Assembly: GCF_041714655.1 (NCBI RefSeq)
Contig: NZ_CP168219.1
Coordinates: 2,542,001-2,606,000, forward strand
Length of the DNA: 64,000 nt
Reading direction: 5' to 3'
DNA from: Pseudoroseicyclus_A sp041714655
GTDB taxonomy: Bacteria > Pseudomonadota > Alphaproteobacteria > Rhodobacterales > Rhodobacteraceae
The position numbers and the translations under genes are program-made. The notes below the pieces were generated by a model. It was not told where the DNA came from. It saw only the letters and a program-made list of their open reading frames with translations, and ran no database searches. Of the stretch, positions 35,670 through 44,489 are shown in pieces (position 1 is the first letter of the stretch; the number at the start of each line of letters is the position of its first letter).

Positions 35670-36602
35670 TCAGAGCCCCACTATTCTCAGGTTAAGGTAG
35701 GAGTGTCGGGAGGTCCGGGCTGTCATGACAGCGCTCTCGAGGACCCCGTAAACCGTGTATTCTGGATTGCCATCCGAGAGCTCCCAGACGGCGGCCAGGC
35801 CGTCGAGCGCTCGCAAGACCTCCTTGACAGCCCTCTGGCCGCCGGCCGGAACCTTGACTTCGCAGCTCACCATTTCGCCCGGCAAAAGGCGGATCAGCGT
35901 GGTTTTGCGACCATCGCTCTCCTTGATGCTGAAGCTGTCGATCTCCCAGCTCGGCTTGACGAGGGTAGCGCCGACTTCTTGCACCAGCCCCATGACGATC
36001 GCTCCGACTCGCGCGGTTCCGCCGGGATGGCTGATCGCGATGTCGATCGGCACCGAAGGCGCCACGTTGAGGTCAGTCCGTCGGTATTCTCGCTCCGGCA
36101 CGAAGGGAAGGTTGAAGTAGCGCCAGAAGCTCTCCTGGATATTCGCAAGATCCTGAAGCTGGTATTCGATATCGAGGTTGTCACCCGGCGAGATATCGGT
36201 GGCGATGGCTTCGATGGACGAGCCCTCGACGTTCTCGAAACACAGCCCCATCACGCGCCCGGGGGCGGCGACAGTATACGTGATCTCTTCGGGCCATTCC
36301 GCATGGGTCTCGATGACCCGCGCCTGATCCACCCCGCGCTGGATGTCGAAGGGGCGAAGCCGGTTCGGCGGCCCGAGCAAGACCCAGTCAGGTTGGTCCG
36401 GCAAAACAGGATTTGCGTGAGCATAGGCCGCGCCGCTGTCGCCGATGAACTCGTAGATCTGGCCATCGGATGCGAGAACGATGGAACCCGGGGCCCCCCT
36501 CGAATAGACATCACCGTGATCCCATTCCGGCTCGAGGGGGATGTTCGTGGCTACGATCTCGGCGGCGGTGATCTCGTAAGGAGTGATGATCCGGAAAGTC
36601 AT
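35670..36602 (-). CDS. phage tail/baseplate protein of unknown family
   Basis: This 310-residue protein lies between tape measure and tail fibre and is probably a distal tail or baseplate component. Segments such as DGQIYEFIGDSGAAYAHAN and LPDQPDWVLLGPPNRLRPFD are typical of carbohydrate/structure-associated phage proteins in this position. No enzyme motif is seen. Its ATG overlaps the tape measure stop by 4 nt. Confidence 0.65.
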   Translation of the reverse strand: MTFRIITPYEITAAEIVATNIPLEPEWDHGDVYSRGAPGSIVLASDGQIYEFIGDSGAAYAHANPVLPDQPDWVLLGPPNRLRPFDIQRGVDQARVIETHAEWPEEITYTVAAPGRVMGLCFENVEGSSIEAIATDISPGDNLDIEYQLQDLANIQESFWRYFNLPFVPEREYRRTDLNVAPSVPIDIAISHPGGTARVGAIVMGLVQEVGATLVKPSWEIDSFSIKESDGRKTTLIRLLPGEMVSCEVKVPAGGQRAVKEVLRALDGLAAVWELSDGNPEYTVYGVLESAVMTARTSRHSYLNLRIVGL

Positions 36603-39600
36603 GCGCTCACCTTCGCCGCACCTTGAAGGCCGAGCATCTTGCGCGTGTTGCCCTCCGTCCGCTTGGTCGCGGCAACAGTCTCCCGAGAGGAGCTCGCCAT
36701 TTCCTCCATGGATGTCTGGATCCGGGTCAGGATCTGCTCCACCCGCGGCATCTCGATCGTGGTCGGGCCGTTGGAGGACGACCCGCCATAGTCGCGGAGA
36801 CGCTCGCGGCCGGCACGGGCGTCCACGACGGCCCGACGCTCGTCATAGAGGCTTGCGTAATACTTGTAGCCCTCGGCCGCGCGCACGGCGTCCTCGATGC
36901 TGCGGAGGCGCTCCTCTTCGGCGCGCTTCGCCTCTTCGGCGACACGAGTTGCCTCCTCCTGCAGGTAGATCTGCTCGATGAGCTTCTTCGCGTGCTCGGT
37001 CTGCGCATCGGCAAGCCGGGCTTCCAGCTCGAGCTGACGCACCAGGTCGTCATTTCCCTGAGCCCGAGCGAGTTCCAGCTCGAGGTTGTCGACCTCATCT
37101 CTGGCGCTTTCGACCTTCGCCAGCTTCTGGTCACGGGCCGCATCCCGGGCCGTCTGCATGGCGGTGCGCAGATCTTCGACCTGATCCACCAGCCCGGCGA
37201 GGCTGATCGCCCCGGCGGCCGCAGCGGCCCGCCCGGCGTCCATGAGCTTGTCGACGACCTCACGCAGATCCTCGGCGCTCTCCACCGATGCCGTGATGCC
37301 GAAGCCGCGGAGCTGCTTGTCGAGATCCCGCTGCAGGATCGCGAGCTGCTCGGCGTCGTCGTACATTCGGAAGTAGGCGTCGGCACCGGCCGAGAATTCC
37401 GAGGCCCCTACCCTGTCAAGAATGTCGGCGGCCTTGGCGGCGTTCTTGATGGTCTCTGGCAGCGTGTCCATGCCGAGCATGCGCTGAACATCGTTGTAGG
37501 TGCCCATGGCCTCCGTGAGGCGCGCCATAGTTTGCAGCGCCGTCTCGCCGGCAAGGGTGTAGGCCTTGGTGCCCAGAGCGGCCTGCGCTGCTTGCTCCTG
37601 ATAGTCGCTGAGCTCGTCGGTGAGAGCCGACATCGCCTGATCGGCACTCATGCCTTGCGTGTCGAGGTCGAACTTCGTCACGACGCCAGAGAGGCTCTCT
37701 GCGGTCAGGCCGAGCCCGCCGGCGAGGTCGCGGACCTCTCCTCGGATCACTGCGGATGCCTCCCGCAGATAGGCCGTGACCTCCGCGTTGATCTCGCTGG
37801 AGGTGGAGTCGTTTTTCGACAGGCCCCAGAAGCTCGTGCGGCGGGTGGTCTCATAGTCCGAGGCTCGGCTCCCGCCACCGATCTGGCCGCGGATGCCGCC
37901 GGCGATGACCTCGCTCGACGAGAATCCCTGGATGAGCTGGATGGCGGTGGTGACTGCGCCGATCGCCGGCATTGCGGAGGACAGCGCCGCGCCGATGCCG
38001 GCGAGCCCGTCGCCGGAGAACAGGCCGCCAAGTTCTACGCTGCCGAAGATATCGCCGATGCTGCGGCCCTCGCCGAGCGCGTCGTAAAACGAGCTGCCAG
38101 CCTGCCGGCCAAGATCACGGAAACCGCCTAGGAGATCGCCCGCCGCGGCTGCCTCGGTCAGGGACTGGATCGTCGAGGACGCGAAAGCGATGTTCGCCTC
38201 TCGCGCCTCCTGCGCAGCCCTGGCGACATCGAGGAGGTCGTCCATCAGCTCCTCGGCCGCCTCGGAGGCCTCGGTCATCGCCCCAGCGGCACCTCCGCCA
38301 CCGCCAGCGGCCGCCGCGGCCAGCGCATCCATGCCGGCGGCGATAGAGTGGGTTAATTCTTCAGCGCGCGCAGCCTTTGCTGTGCCAGCTTCGTAAGCCG
38401 CAGCAATCTGATCGGCCGTAAAGGTGGCGGCTGATGCCACGCCCCCCAATTCTCCAGAGAGTGCGGCGAGTTCGTCCCGTTGCGCGAGAATAGTCGCCGA
38501 GGCCGCCCCGACGCCGAGTTCGACCTGATAGCGGACGGCCGCATCCTGTCTTTCAAGACCGGCGATTACACCGTCGATCTGCCCCGCAATTCCCGCCATG
38601 GCCGCAGGAACCTGCCCGAGGCGCGCGACCAGTTGTGCCGCGAGCGAGGTTGCCGAGCCAAGCTGAATGGACAGCGTGCCAGCGGCAGTGGCGGAAGCTT
38701 GGGTTGCTCTCTCGGACGCCTCTGCGTTGCCAAGAAGCACCTCCCATTCCCAGGTCGCGGCGGCGAGCTTGTCGTTGTAAGTGCCCAGTTCCATCCCGCC
38801 GTTTTCCCACAGGCGGGCGAAGGCTTGATCGTCGACATTGCCCAAGGGCATGAGCGCTTCGACAAATTGCGCGCCCATCTGGCGGGCCTGATCCTCGGCC
38901 ACGATGAGCTGTTCGATGACTTCGGTTGAGATATCCTGGCCGGTGGCAACGAGCCCGCGGCGGAACTCCCCGAGGCCTTCGGCGACCCCGTAAAAGTCGC
39001 CCATCTCGACGGCCTTCGAGAGAGCCTCCTGCACGGCGGCGATGTCATAGAGCAGCGATCGGTCGAAGGTGATCTCATTGGCCAGGTTGCCGATGCCGGA
39101 GACGCGACCCTCGATCGCCGCGAGTTCCTGCTTCGCAACTGTCAGGTTGTCGAGCATAGACTGGGGCACGAAGGTGCCGAGAGCATTCATGTTCGCGATA
39201 TCGGTCTCGAGTTGCCGGATAACCGCCCGCGCCTCGTCCGCCCCGTCGGCCATGCCTCCGGTGAGCGCACGGCCGACGTCGCCGAAGATCCGGTCGACCT
39301 CAATCGACGCCGGGGCGAGCGCGTCTTCGATGAGTTTGGAGAGGCTCGCGACCGCACTCGCCTCCTCCATCCGGGCCATCTGGTTGACCATGTCGCGAAC
39401 GGTTTCGGTTGCCGCACCATAGGTCGCGATGAAGTCGTCGCCCCCATTGGGCCCAGCCAGCCTCATGGCTTCGGAGGCCCGCGAGATTGCCGTCTCGGTC
39501 TCCGACAGTTGTTCAGTGAAGGTGCGGGCCTCCTCCTCCGCTTCTTCAGTATCCCGCGCGGCCTTGAGAATATTGCCGCCCAGCATCAGGGCCGCAGAAG

Positions 39601-40600
39601 CGGCCATACCGATGCCGATTGCCACCGGACCGCCAAATAGCATCCCGATATCGGAGCCCTGCACCGCCAGGGCCCGGAGCGGGTCGCCAGTGGCAATCGC
39701 CATGTCCCCGACCTGGCTAAGCTGCATCATCCCCATGCGGAAATCGAAGCCACGCCCGAGGCCCCTGGCAGCAGCGGCGGCGCGAGAAGACCCTGCCGTC
39801 ACATCATCGAGCCTCAGCTTGGCGAGCGCGAGCGTCGCGTTGGCCTCCGCCTGAGAGACTTCGCCCAGCTCGACGGCCGCGCGAGTCGTCCGAACTGCAT
39901 CGGCATACCGCTGCTGGGCGGCGAAGGTGGGATCAAGCGAAGCACGCAAGGAGGCGTACTCTCGCGCCTGGTTCTCGATGTTCTGAGTGAATACGGCCGC
40001 ACTGTCCGCCGCCGATTTCGAAGCCTGCTCGACCTGGCCGTACTTCACGGCCGCGGTCGAGATCAGCTCATTGGCCTCGGCCTGCGACAGCCTCCCACGC
40101 GCGACCGCCTGCTCGAGCGACGTAACGGCGGCCTCATAACGCTTCGTCGAGGCGTAGGTCGGGTCGAGCGCCATCCGGAGCGCCTCGATTTCCGCTTCCT
40201 CCCGGTCCAGCGCCGCAGCAAGGACAGAAGCACTATCGGCCGCCGACTTCGAAGCCTGCTCGACCTGGCCGTACTTCACGGCCGCCGCGGAGATCAGTTC
40301 GTTCGCTTCTGCCTGCGAGACCCGGCCGCGTTGGACGGCAACGTCGATCTGGCCCAGTGCGTCCTCGTACCGTTTGAGGTTCGCGTTGGCTGGGATCAGA
40401 GACGCCTTAAGGGTATCGAAACTTGCCGACTCCTTGTTGAGCATGTCGACGAAGACAGACGCGCTCGAGGCGGCCGATTTTGAGCCGGCCTGGACCTCTT
40501 CGCTCAGGCGCCGCGCAGCGCCGGTGTTCTGGTCGAATTGGCGGAGAACGAGATCCCCACCCTCCGACACCCACCGAACCGCAAAGCGCTTCTCAGTCAT
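36599..40600 (-). CDS. phage tail tape measure protein (1333 aa)
   Basis: The longest phage gene; its length sets tail length, predicting a long flexible tail. The start is ATG 40600 (MTEKRFAVRWVSEGG), which overlaps the stop of the upstream 65-residue gene. The N-terminal quarter carries about three tandem copies of a 77-residue helical repeat with the recurring blocks SQAEANELIS and AAVKYGQVEQASKSAA. A hydrophobic region (GGPVAIGIGMAASAALMLGG) lies near residue 330, and the rest is Ala-rich coiled coil. The repeat is visible at the DNA level with a 231-nt period between 40004 and 40480. Confidence 0.92.
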   Translation of the reverse strand: MTEKRFAVRWVSEGGDLVLRQFDQNTGAARRLSEEVQAGSKSAASSASVFVDMLNKESASFDTLKASLIPANANLKRYEDALGQIDVAVQRGRVSQAEANELISAAAVKYGQVEQASKSAADSASVLAAALDREEAEIEALRMALDPTYASTKRYEAAVTSLEQAVARGRLSQAEANELISTAAVKYGQVEQASKSAADSAAVFTQNIENQAREYASLRASLDPTFAAQQRYADAVRTTRAAVELGEVSQAEANATLALAKLRLDDVTAGSSRAAAAARGLGRGFDFRMGMMQLSQVGDMAIATGDPLRALAVQGSDIGMLFGGPVAIGIGMAASAALMLGGNILKAARDTEEAEEEARTFTEQLSETETAISRASEAMRLAGPNGGDDFIATYGAATETVRDMVNQMARMEEASAVASLSKLIEDALAPASIEVDRIFGDVGRALTGGMADGADEARAVIRQLETDIANMNALGTFVPQSMLDNLTVAKQELAAIEGRVSGIGNLANEITFDRSLLYDIAAVQEALSKAVEMGDFYGVAEGLGEFRRGLVATGQDISTEVIEQLIVAEDQARQMGAQFVEALMPLGNVDDQAFARLWENGGMELGTYNDKLAAATWEWEVLLGNAEASERATQASATAAGTLSIQLGSATSLAAQLVARLGQVPAAMAGIAGQIDGVIAGLERQDAAVRYQVELGVGAASATILAQRDELAALSGELGGVASAATFTADQIAAAYEAGTAKAARAEELTHSIAAGMDALAAAAAGGGGGAAGAMTEASEAAEELMDDLLDVARAAQEAREANIAFASSTIQSLTEAAAAGDLLGGFRDLGRQAGSSFYDALGEGRSIGDIFGSVELGGLFSGDGLAGIGAALSSAMPAIGAVTTAIQLIQGFSSSEVIAGGIRGQIGGGSRASDYETTRRTSFWGLSKNDSTSSEINAEVTAYLREASAVIRGEVRDLAGGLGLTAESLSGVVTKFDLDTQGMSADQAMSALTDELSDYQEQAAQAALGTKAYTLAGETALQTMARLTEAMGTYNDVQRMLGMDTLPETIKNAAKAADILDRVGASEFSAGADAYFRMYDDAEQLAILQRDLDKQLRGFGITASVESAEDLREVVDKLMDAGRAAAAAGAISLAGLVDQVEDLRTAMQTARDAARDQKLAKVESARDEVDNLELELARAQGNDDLVRQLELEARLADAQTEHAKKLIEQIYLQEEATRVAEEAKRAEEERLRSIEDAVRAAEGYKYYASLYDERRAVVDARAGRERLRDYGGSSSNGPTTIEMPRVEQILTRIQTSMEEMASSSRETVAATKRTEGNTRKMLGLQGAAKVSA
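40020..40490 (-). repeat. 231-bp tandem repeat within tape measure gene
   Basis: The DNA encoding the blocks around AAVKYGQVEQASKSAADSA recurs at about 40021 and 40252, with a more divergent unit near 40483, a period of 231 nt (77 codons). The two best copies are nearly identical over about 70 nt. This suggests recent tandem duplication that lengthened the tail ruler. Confidence 0.7.
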
Positions 40601-40794
40601 TCGACAGAATCCTTCATGCGACGGAAGCCAGCGAGCGCGCCGTCTTCGATACGGGGGAGGAAGTGGCTGAGGGCGGCAAGGTCGATACCTCGGCCCTCGG
40701 CGAGCTTGAAGATGGCCGAGAAGTCGAGCCCATAGGCGCCCGCCATTGATGTGCGGACTTGCCCGCCGATGACGGGCAGCAGTCCTTCGATCAT
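40597..40794 (-). CDS. small phage tail assembly chaperone-like protein (65 aa)
   Basis: Begins MIEGLLPVIGGQVRTSMAGA; it overlaps the upstream gene by 4 nt and the tape measure gene by 4 nt. A short second chaperone reading frame directly before the tape measure is the standard G/GT arrangement of siphophages. Here the junction is an ATGA stop/start overlap rather than an obvious slippery sequence, so reinitiation is more likely than frameshifting. Confidence 0.6.
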   Translation of the reverse strand: MIEGLLPVIGGQVRTSMAGAYGLDFSAIFKLAEGRGIDLAALSHFLPRIEDGALAGFRRMKDSVE

Positions 40795-41267
40795 GCGCCC
40801 TTCGACGCTTTGCGCTGCCTGGGCGCGGAACGGGCACTCTTCGCACCGCGACGGGCAGCTCCGGCAGTATTCTTTCCCGCCCCCGAAGTGCCATTCCGCG
40901 AGGCGGTAGAGACGTTTCCCTCTTCGATGACCTGCAGATAGGGGCTGACATACTGCGTCACGAAGGACTGCCAGACGACGGCATCCTTCATGAGCTGGGG
41001 GATCAGGGCGGCATCGAACGGCTGCTCTTCCTCGCCGGCAAGATCGCCGATGCCCGACCAGCCACAGATCGTGCGTTCGGCCAGGAGGACGACCCAGGCA
41101 GCAGGACGGGTGCTCGGGCGCACAGAGTTGTCCGGGGCTTCCTTGGTCGAGGCCGCGTCGTCCATGGCCTGGATGACCATCTCGCGATCGAGCGGGATGC
41201 AGTGAAGGGCGGCGCCATGAAGCAACTCGACCCGCGCCTCGGTGTTGGTGAGGTTCAGCCGGAACAT
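40791..41267 (-). CDS. phage tail assembly chaperone (158 aa)
   Basis: This protein (MFRLNLTNTEARVELLHGAA) lies between the tail tube and tape measure genes. It has a folded N-terminal part and a low-complexity, strongly basic C-terminus (GAARRGAKSARSAPRQRKAS). Position and size fit the G-type chaperone that binds the tape measure during tail assembly. No slippery heptamer was recognised near its end. Confidence 0.6.
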   Translation of the reverse strand: MFRLNLTNTEARVELLHGAALHCIPLDREMVIQAMDDAASTKEAPDNSVRPSTRPAAWVVLLAERTICGWSGIGDLAGEEEQPFDAALIPQLMKDAVVWQSFVTQYVSPYLQVIEEGNVSTASRNGTSGAGKNTAGAARRGAKSARSAPRQRKASKGA

Positions 41268-42208
41268 CAGTAGGACGCCTTCTCGTTGACGAGCGTGACC
41301 ACCATCATCGGCTCGCCGTTGGTCTGCAGGGCGGAGGTGAAGTCGAAGGTGACGTCGACACCGTTCGGGCCCTGCACCTCGCGCTTCGGCACCGTCAGGT
41401 GGGAATTGGGGGCGGCGATCGTCAGCTTCTTGCCGGCGCTGATCTCCCAGTCGAAGGTGAGCGCCATGGCGGTGCCCGCGACGGCGAGATCGTACATCGC
41501 CGTGTCCGCGAACCGGGCGCGGACCTGACCCGTCAGGGCAGTCTTCCCCGGCGAGAAGTGATCCACCAGACCGTCGGCGCGGATCGCCTCCACCGCCTCG
41601 AGGTTCTTGGTGTACTTCACCGAGGCCGACAGAAGCTTCGCCGCGGACCCGTCACGGAGGATCGAGCCATTGGCATGCGAGAAGCGCTCGGTGGAAAGGG
41701 TTGCGAGCGTCCCGGCGTCGCTCGTCGCCTCGCTTGCGAACCCCTGCCCCATGAGGTCGAAGCTGCAGGTGAGCTTCTGACCGCGCCCGAAGGCCATGTC
41801 GATGTTCATGCCATTGGCGACGACGCCGGAATACATCGTGTAGAGCGGCACCTCGGGGTGCCCTTTCTCGATCGACGCGGAGAGAATGTCGCTGCTGCCG
41901 CTCTCGAAGACGTGCGTATAGGGGGCGCTGCCGGTCGTACCCGGATCGCCGAGAAGGAGCTTCAGCCAGAGGCCGAAGGACTCGACGCCGACCGGCACCA
42001 CCATCCCGCCCTTGACTTCGATGACGTCGGCGGTGCTCTCGAGCGGGTCATTGCCCACGCCGAGCAGGTCATCGGGCACCCTGCCCTGCATCTCCCCGAG
42101 GGTGTTCTGCACGAAGGGGATGGTGAAAAACCCACTGGCCGGCGGAGTGCCGTAGGTGGATTCGAAGGCGAGCGCCGTTTCGGTCGTCGCTCCGCGAGCA
42201 TCGGGCAT
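41267..42208 (-). CDS. phage major tail (tube) protein
   Basis: This 313-residue beta-rich protein starts MPDARGATTETALAFESTYG; motifs such as GFFTIPFVQNTLGEMQGRVP and PYTHVFESGSS resemble phage tail tube subunits. It lies upstream of the chaperones and tape measure, as expected. It should polymerise into the tail tube around the tape measure. AAGGAGACAAACG precedes the ATG. Confidence 0.85.
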   Translation of the reverse strand: MPDARGATTETALAFESTYGTPPASGFFTIPFVQNTLGEMQGRVPDDLLGVGNDPLESTADVIEVKGGMVVPVGVESFGLWLKLLLGDPGTTGSAPYTHVFESGSSDILSASIEKGHPEVPLYTMYSGVVANGMNIDMAFGRGQKLTCSFDLMGQGFASEATSDAGTLATLSTERFSHANGSILRDGSAAKLLSASVKYTKNLEAVEAIRADGLVDHFSPGKTALTGQVRARFADTAMYDLAVAGTAMALTFDWEISAGKKLTIAAPNSHLTVPKREVQGPNGVDVTFDFTSALQTNGEPMMVVTLVNEKASY

Positions 42209-42267
42209 CGTTTGTCTCCTTCAGGATCTCTGGTTGTGGTCGTGGGAGGGCAAGGGTCTGCCTCTCG

Positions 42268-42915
42268 TCATTCGGGCCAGTTGGCCGCGATATCCGCCGC
42301 GAGCTGTGACGCGACGACCTGGGCATCCTCGGCGAGGTTCAGGCGCTTCCTCAGCTGGACGCTCGGAACGAGGATAAAGATCGGAACGGTTTGGGCGCCG
42401 GTCAGGATGCCGTCCGTCTTGCGACGACGGCCCAGCTTGCGCTTCGCAATGCCGCTCTTCTTGAGGCGAGCATCATTCGCCACGAGCAAAGAGGCCCGGC
42501 CCGGGCGATAGACGAAGCGGAGGGGGACACGGTGCATGCGTTCCCACATCGCGGGCGTCATCCGCTTGCCACGCGACCCGAGGCCGGCGGCGTCGGTCGG
42601 AATGGCGAGCCAGGCGCCGCCGCTGGAAACGATCGTGCCCCCCTGCTCGTGGGCGGCGATGACCTTCGGTGATTTCACCCAGACCATCGCGGCGGCGTTC
42701 ACGGAGATGTCGCCCCGGGGGTATGTCGCGCCCTGCACCGAGTTGGGCAGGCGTTCGCCCTTGAGGTTTTGGCGAATCTGGCCGCGCCAACGTTGGGTCA
42801 ACCGCGCCTGAGCGGTCGCCATCGCATTGGTCACCGCCCGCTTGGCCCTGACCTTCTCGAGAGCGAAGCTGGCCACATACTCCCGCTCGTCGACCTCGAG
42901 CTTGAAGCCGATCAC
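42268..42915 (-). CDS. phage head-tail/tail completion protein (DUF6441-like)
   Basis: This 215-residue basic protein has an amphipathic N-terminus (REYVASFALEKVRAKRAVTN) and segments GSRGKRMTPAMWERMHRVPL and VYRPGRASLLVANDARLKKS. From memory it resembles DUF6441, a minor structural family in alphaproteobacterial phages and gene transfer agent-like elements. It probably acts in head-tail completion. Its start overlaps the upstream 110-residue gene by 4 nt. Confidence 0.65.
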   Translation of the reverse strand: MIGFKLEVDEREYVASFALEKVRAKRAVTNAMATAQARLTQRWRGQIRQNLKGERLPNSVQGATYPRGDISVNAAAMVWVKSPKVIAAHEQGGTIVSSGGAWLAIPTDAAGLGSRGKRMTPAMWERMHRVPLRFVYRPGRASLLVANDARLKKSGIAKRKLGRRRKTDGILTGAQTVPIFILVPSVQLRKRLNLAEDAQVVASQLAADIAANWPE

Positions 42916-43244
42916 TTCGTGGCCGGTCCTTCGTCCTGAGCCTGGTGCTCGGCCTCGGCCACGCGCTCGGGAACCGGGCCGGAGCCGCTGGCACTGGCCG
43001 GCTGTGCCTCCGGCCGGGGCGCATGTTCGGCCCGCTGCTGGAACGCCTTGCCGGGCGCAACACCCACCGTCTGCGCCGGGGCGAGGTGCACCTCCTGCCC
43101 GGCAGGCAGATCGAAGACCCCACCGACTCGCCAGCGCGCGCCGGCCAGCTGACCCGCGAGGGCCCGGAACTGCACCATGTTGAGCTTGATCTTGGCCGGG
43201 CCCGAGACGAGGGCCCCTTTCTGGCCGGAGGTGAACTTCTTCAT
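42912..43244 (-). CDS. phage hypothetical structural protein (110 aa)
   Basis: The N-terminal 60 residues look folded (KIKLNMVQFRALAGQLAGAR, VGGVFDLPAGQEVHLAPAQT); the C-terminal part is low-complexity and Glu/Ala/Pro-rich. No family is recognised. Gene order places it among head-tail connector genes. Confidence 0.55.
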   Translation of the reverse strand: MKKFTSGQKGALVSGPAKIKLNMVQFRALAGQLAGARWRVGGVFDLPAGQEVHLAPAQTVGVAPGKAFQQRAEHAPRPEAQPASASGSGPVPERVAEAEHQAQDEGPATK

Positions 43245-43258
43245 GGGGGGATCTCTCC

Positions 43259-43687
43259 TTATCCCAGCGGGTTGCTGGTCTTGTAGGTCACGAAAAGCAC
43301 GATCACGGCCGCCTTGACCGGCTCATGCATCGCGAGATCATCGAGGTCGGCCGGAGGCGTCGCCTCTAGCCAGATACAGAGCCCGCCGAGCGTGCGGTTG
43401 GCGAGAACGGCGGCGCCGATGGCAACCTTCAGGGCATCGAATGTCGCATCCCGATCGGTGCCTGAGACGAGCACCTCGATGTCGATCTGGTGCTCGTATT
43501 CGTACTCGAGCGGCGACATGGTGACGTAAGGTTCGCCCGGGTCGGCCTCGCGGAGCGTTACATGACCCTGCGGGCCGATGCGGTCGGGCATCGAGGTATT
43601 GCGCTCGACGGTAGCCCCGAGCGGCGTCAGCGCCGCTGAGATGACCCCCTGAAGTGCCGCGAAAATCGTCTCAGCCGTGCTGGACAT
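43259..43687 (-). CDS. phage tail terminator-like protein (142 aa)
   Basis: Contains TIFAALQGVISAALTPLG, the acidic EYEYEHQIDIEVLVSGTDRD strand and ANRTLGGLCIWLEAT. This pattern is found in minor tail/tail terminator proteins of the gpU type, which cap the tail tube. It lies between the head-tail joining and tail tube genes. The assignment is from position and size. Confidence 0.65.
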   Translation of the reverse strand: MSSTAETIFAALQGVISAALTPLGATVERNTSMPDRIGPQGHVTLREADPGEPYVTMSPLEYEYEHQIDIEVLVSGTDRDATFDALKVAIGAAVLANRTLGGLCIWLEATPPADLDDLAMHEPVKAAVIVLFVTYKTSNPLG

Positions 43688-44007
43688 CAGACGGCCTCGA
43701 TCCGGACCGGAGCCCGCCAGACCAGCCCCTCGGCATCCGAAAGCGGTGCACCAGCTATCACCAGCCGTTCATCACCAACCTCGAAGACGTCGTTGGTCCC
43801 GAGGGCGGGGACCGCCGCCTTCATCACTTCGATCTCGAAATCCCCGGTCACGATCTGCGTGCCAGCGAAGCCCCGCTCGATGTCCGGGCTGGAGCGGATG
43901 ATGCGCACGGCGATACCCTCGCTCGAACCGCCGGCGTAGAAGGTGGCGTCGACCGCCATGTTCGGATCGGCGAACATGACGGCCGCAGCCCTTGCGAAAG
44001 CCGTCAC
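43687..44007 (-). CDS. phage head-tail joining protein (106 aa)
   Basis: This protein begins MTAFARAAAVMFADPNMAVD and contains GIAVRIIRSSPDIERGF and TNDVFEVGDERLVIAGAPLS, resembling short gpFII/head-tail attachment proteins. Its position after the decoration gene and before the tail terminator supports this. It overlaps the next gene by 1 nt. Confidence 0.65.
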   Translation of the reverse strand: MTAFARAAAVMFADPNMAVDATFYAGGSSEGIAVRIIRSSPDIERGFAGTQIVTGDFEIEVMKAAVPALGTNDVFEVGDERLVIAGAPLSDAEGLVWRAPVRIEAV

Positions 44008-44012
44008 GCCGA

Positions 44013-44384
44013 TCAGGCCTCGTCGGTCACGGCGACAGCCGCGCCGAGGCCGCCGATGCCATTCAGCCGGACCAGCCCGAGGACCTCCTCGGCGCCGGAA
44101 CCGCGGGCTTCCATGGCCACGCCGATCAGGCGGTTGTCCTCGGCCACCGTCGTGGCTTCCGCCGCGCTTTCGTCCCAGAAAATGGCGGCGCCGACGGTCC
44201 AGGCCTGCGACGCGGCCTTCGGCAGCTCGTAGACGCCAAGGAGGTTCAGCACACCCTCTTCGCCCGAGGCCACGTCATTGACCGCGACGCCGAAGATCGT
44301 GCCGACCACCACGCCATCGCCGGACGCGTAGGCAGCACCGGCCGTGAACGTCAGGGTCTCGCCCTGCGCCTTGAAGTTCTTCAT
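44013..44384 (-). CDS. DUF2190 phage capsid decoration-like protein (123 aa)
   Basis: The pattern GAAYASGDGVVVGTIFGVAV, GVYELPKAASQAWTVGAAIF and NRLIGVAMEARGSG is typical of DUF2190, a family encoded next to major capsid genes in Mu- and lambda-like phages and likely to decorate or stabilise the head. An AGGAGACAG site lies upstream. It lies 105 nt downstream of the capsid gene. Confidence 0.85.
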   Translation of the reverse strand: MKNFKAQGETLTFTAGAAYASGDGVVVGTIFGVAVNDVASGEEGVLNLLGVYELPKAASQAWTVGAAIFWDESAAEATTVAEDNRLIGVAMEARGSGAEEVLGLVRLNGIGGLGAAVAVTDEA

Positions 44385-44489
44385 GTCTGTCTCCAGGAAA
44401 TCTGAGGGCTCTTCCGGCTCACGGGCACCTTGCCGGCCGGCAGAGGGTCGCCCGGCCCGCGAGGGGCCGGGCTTCGCGCGTCAGCCGGC

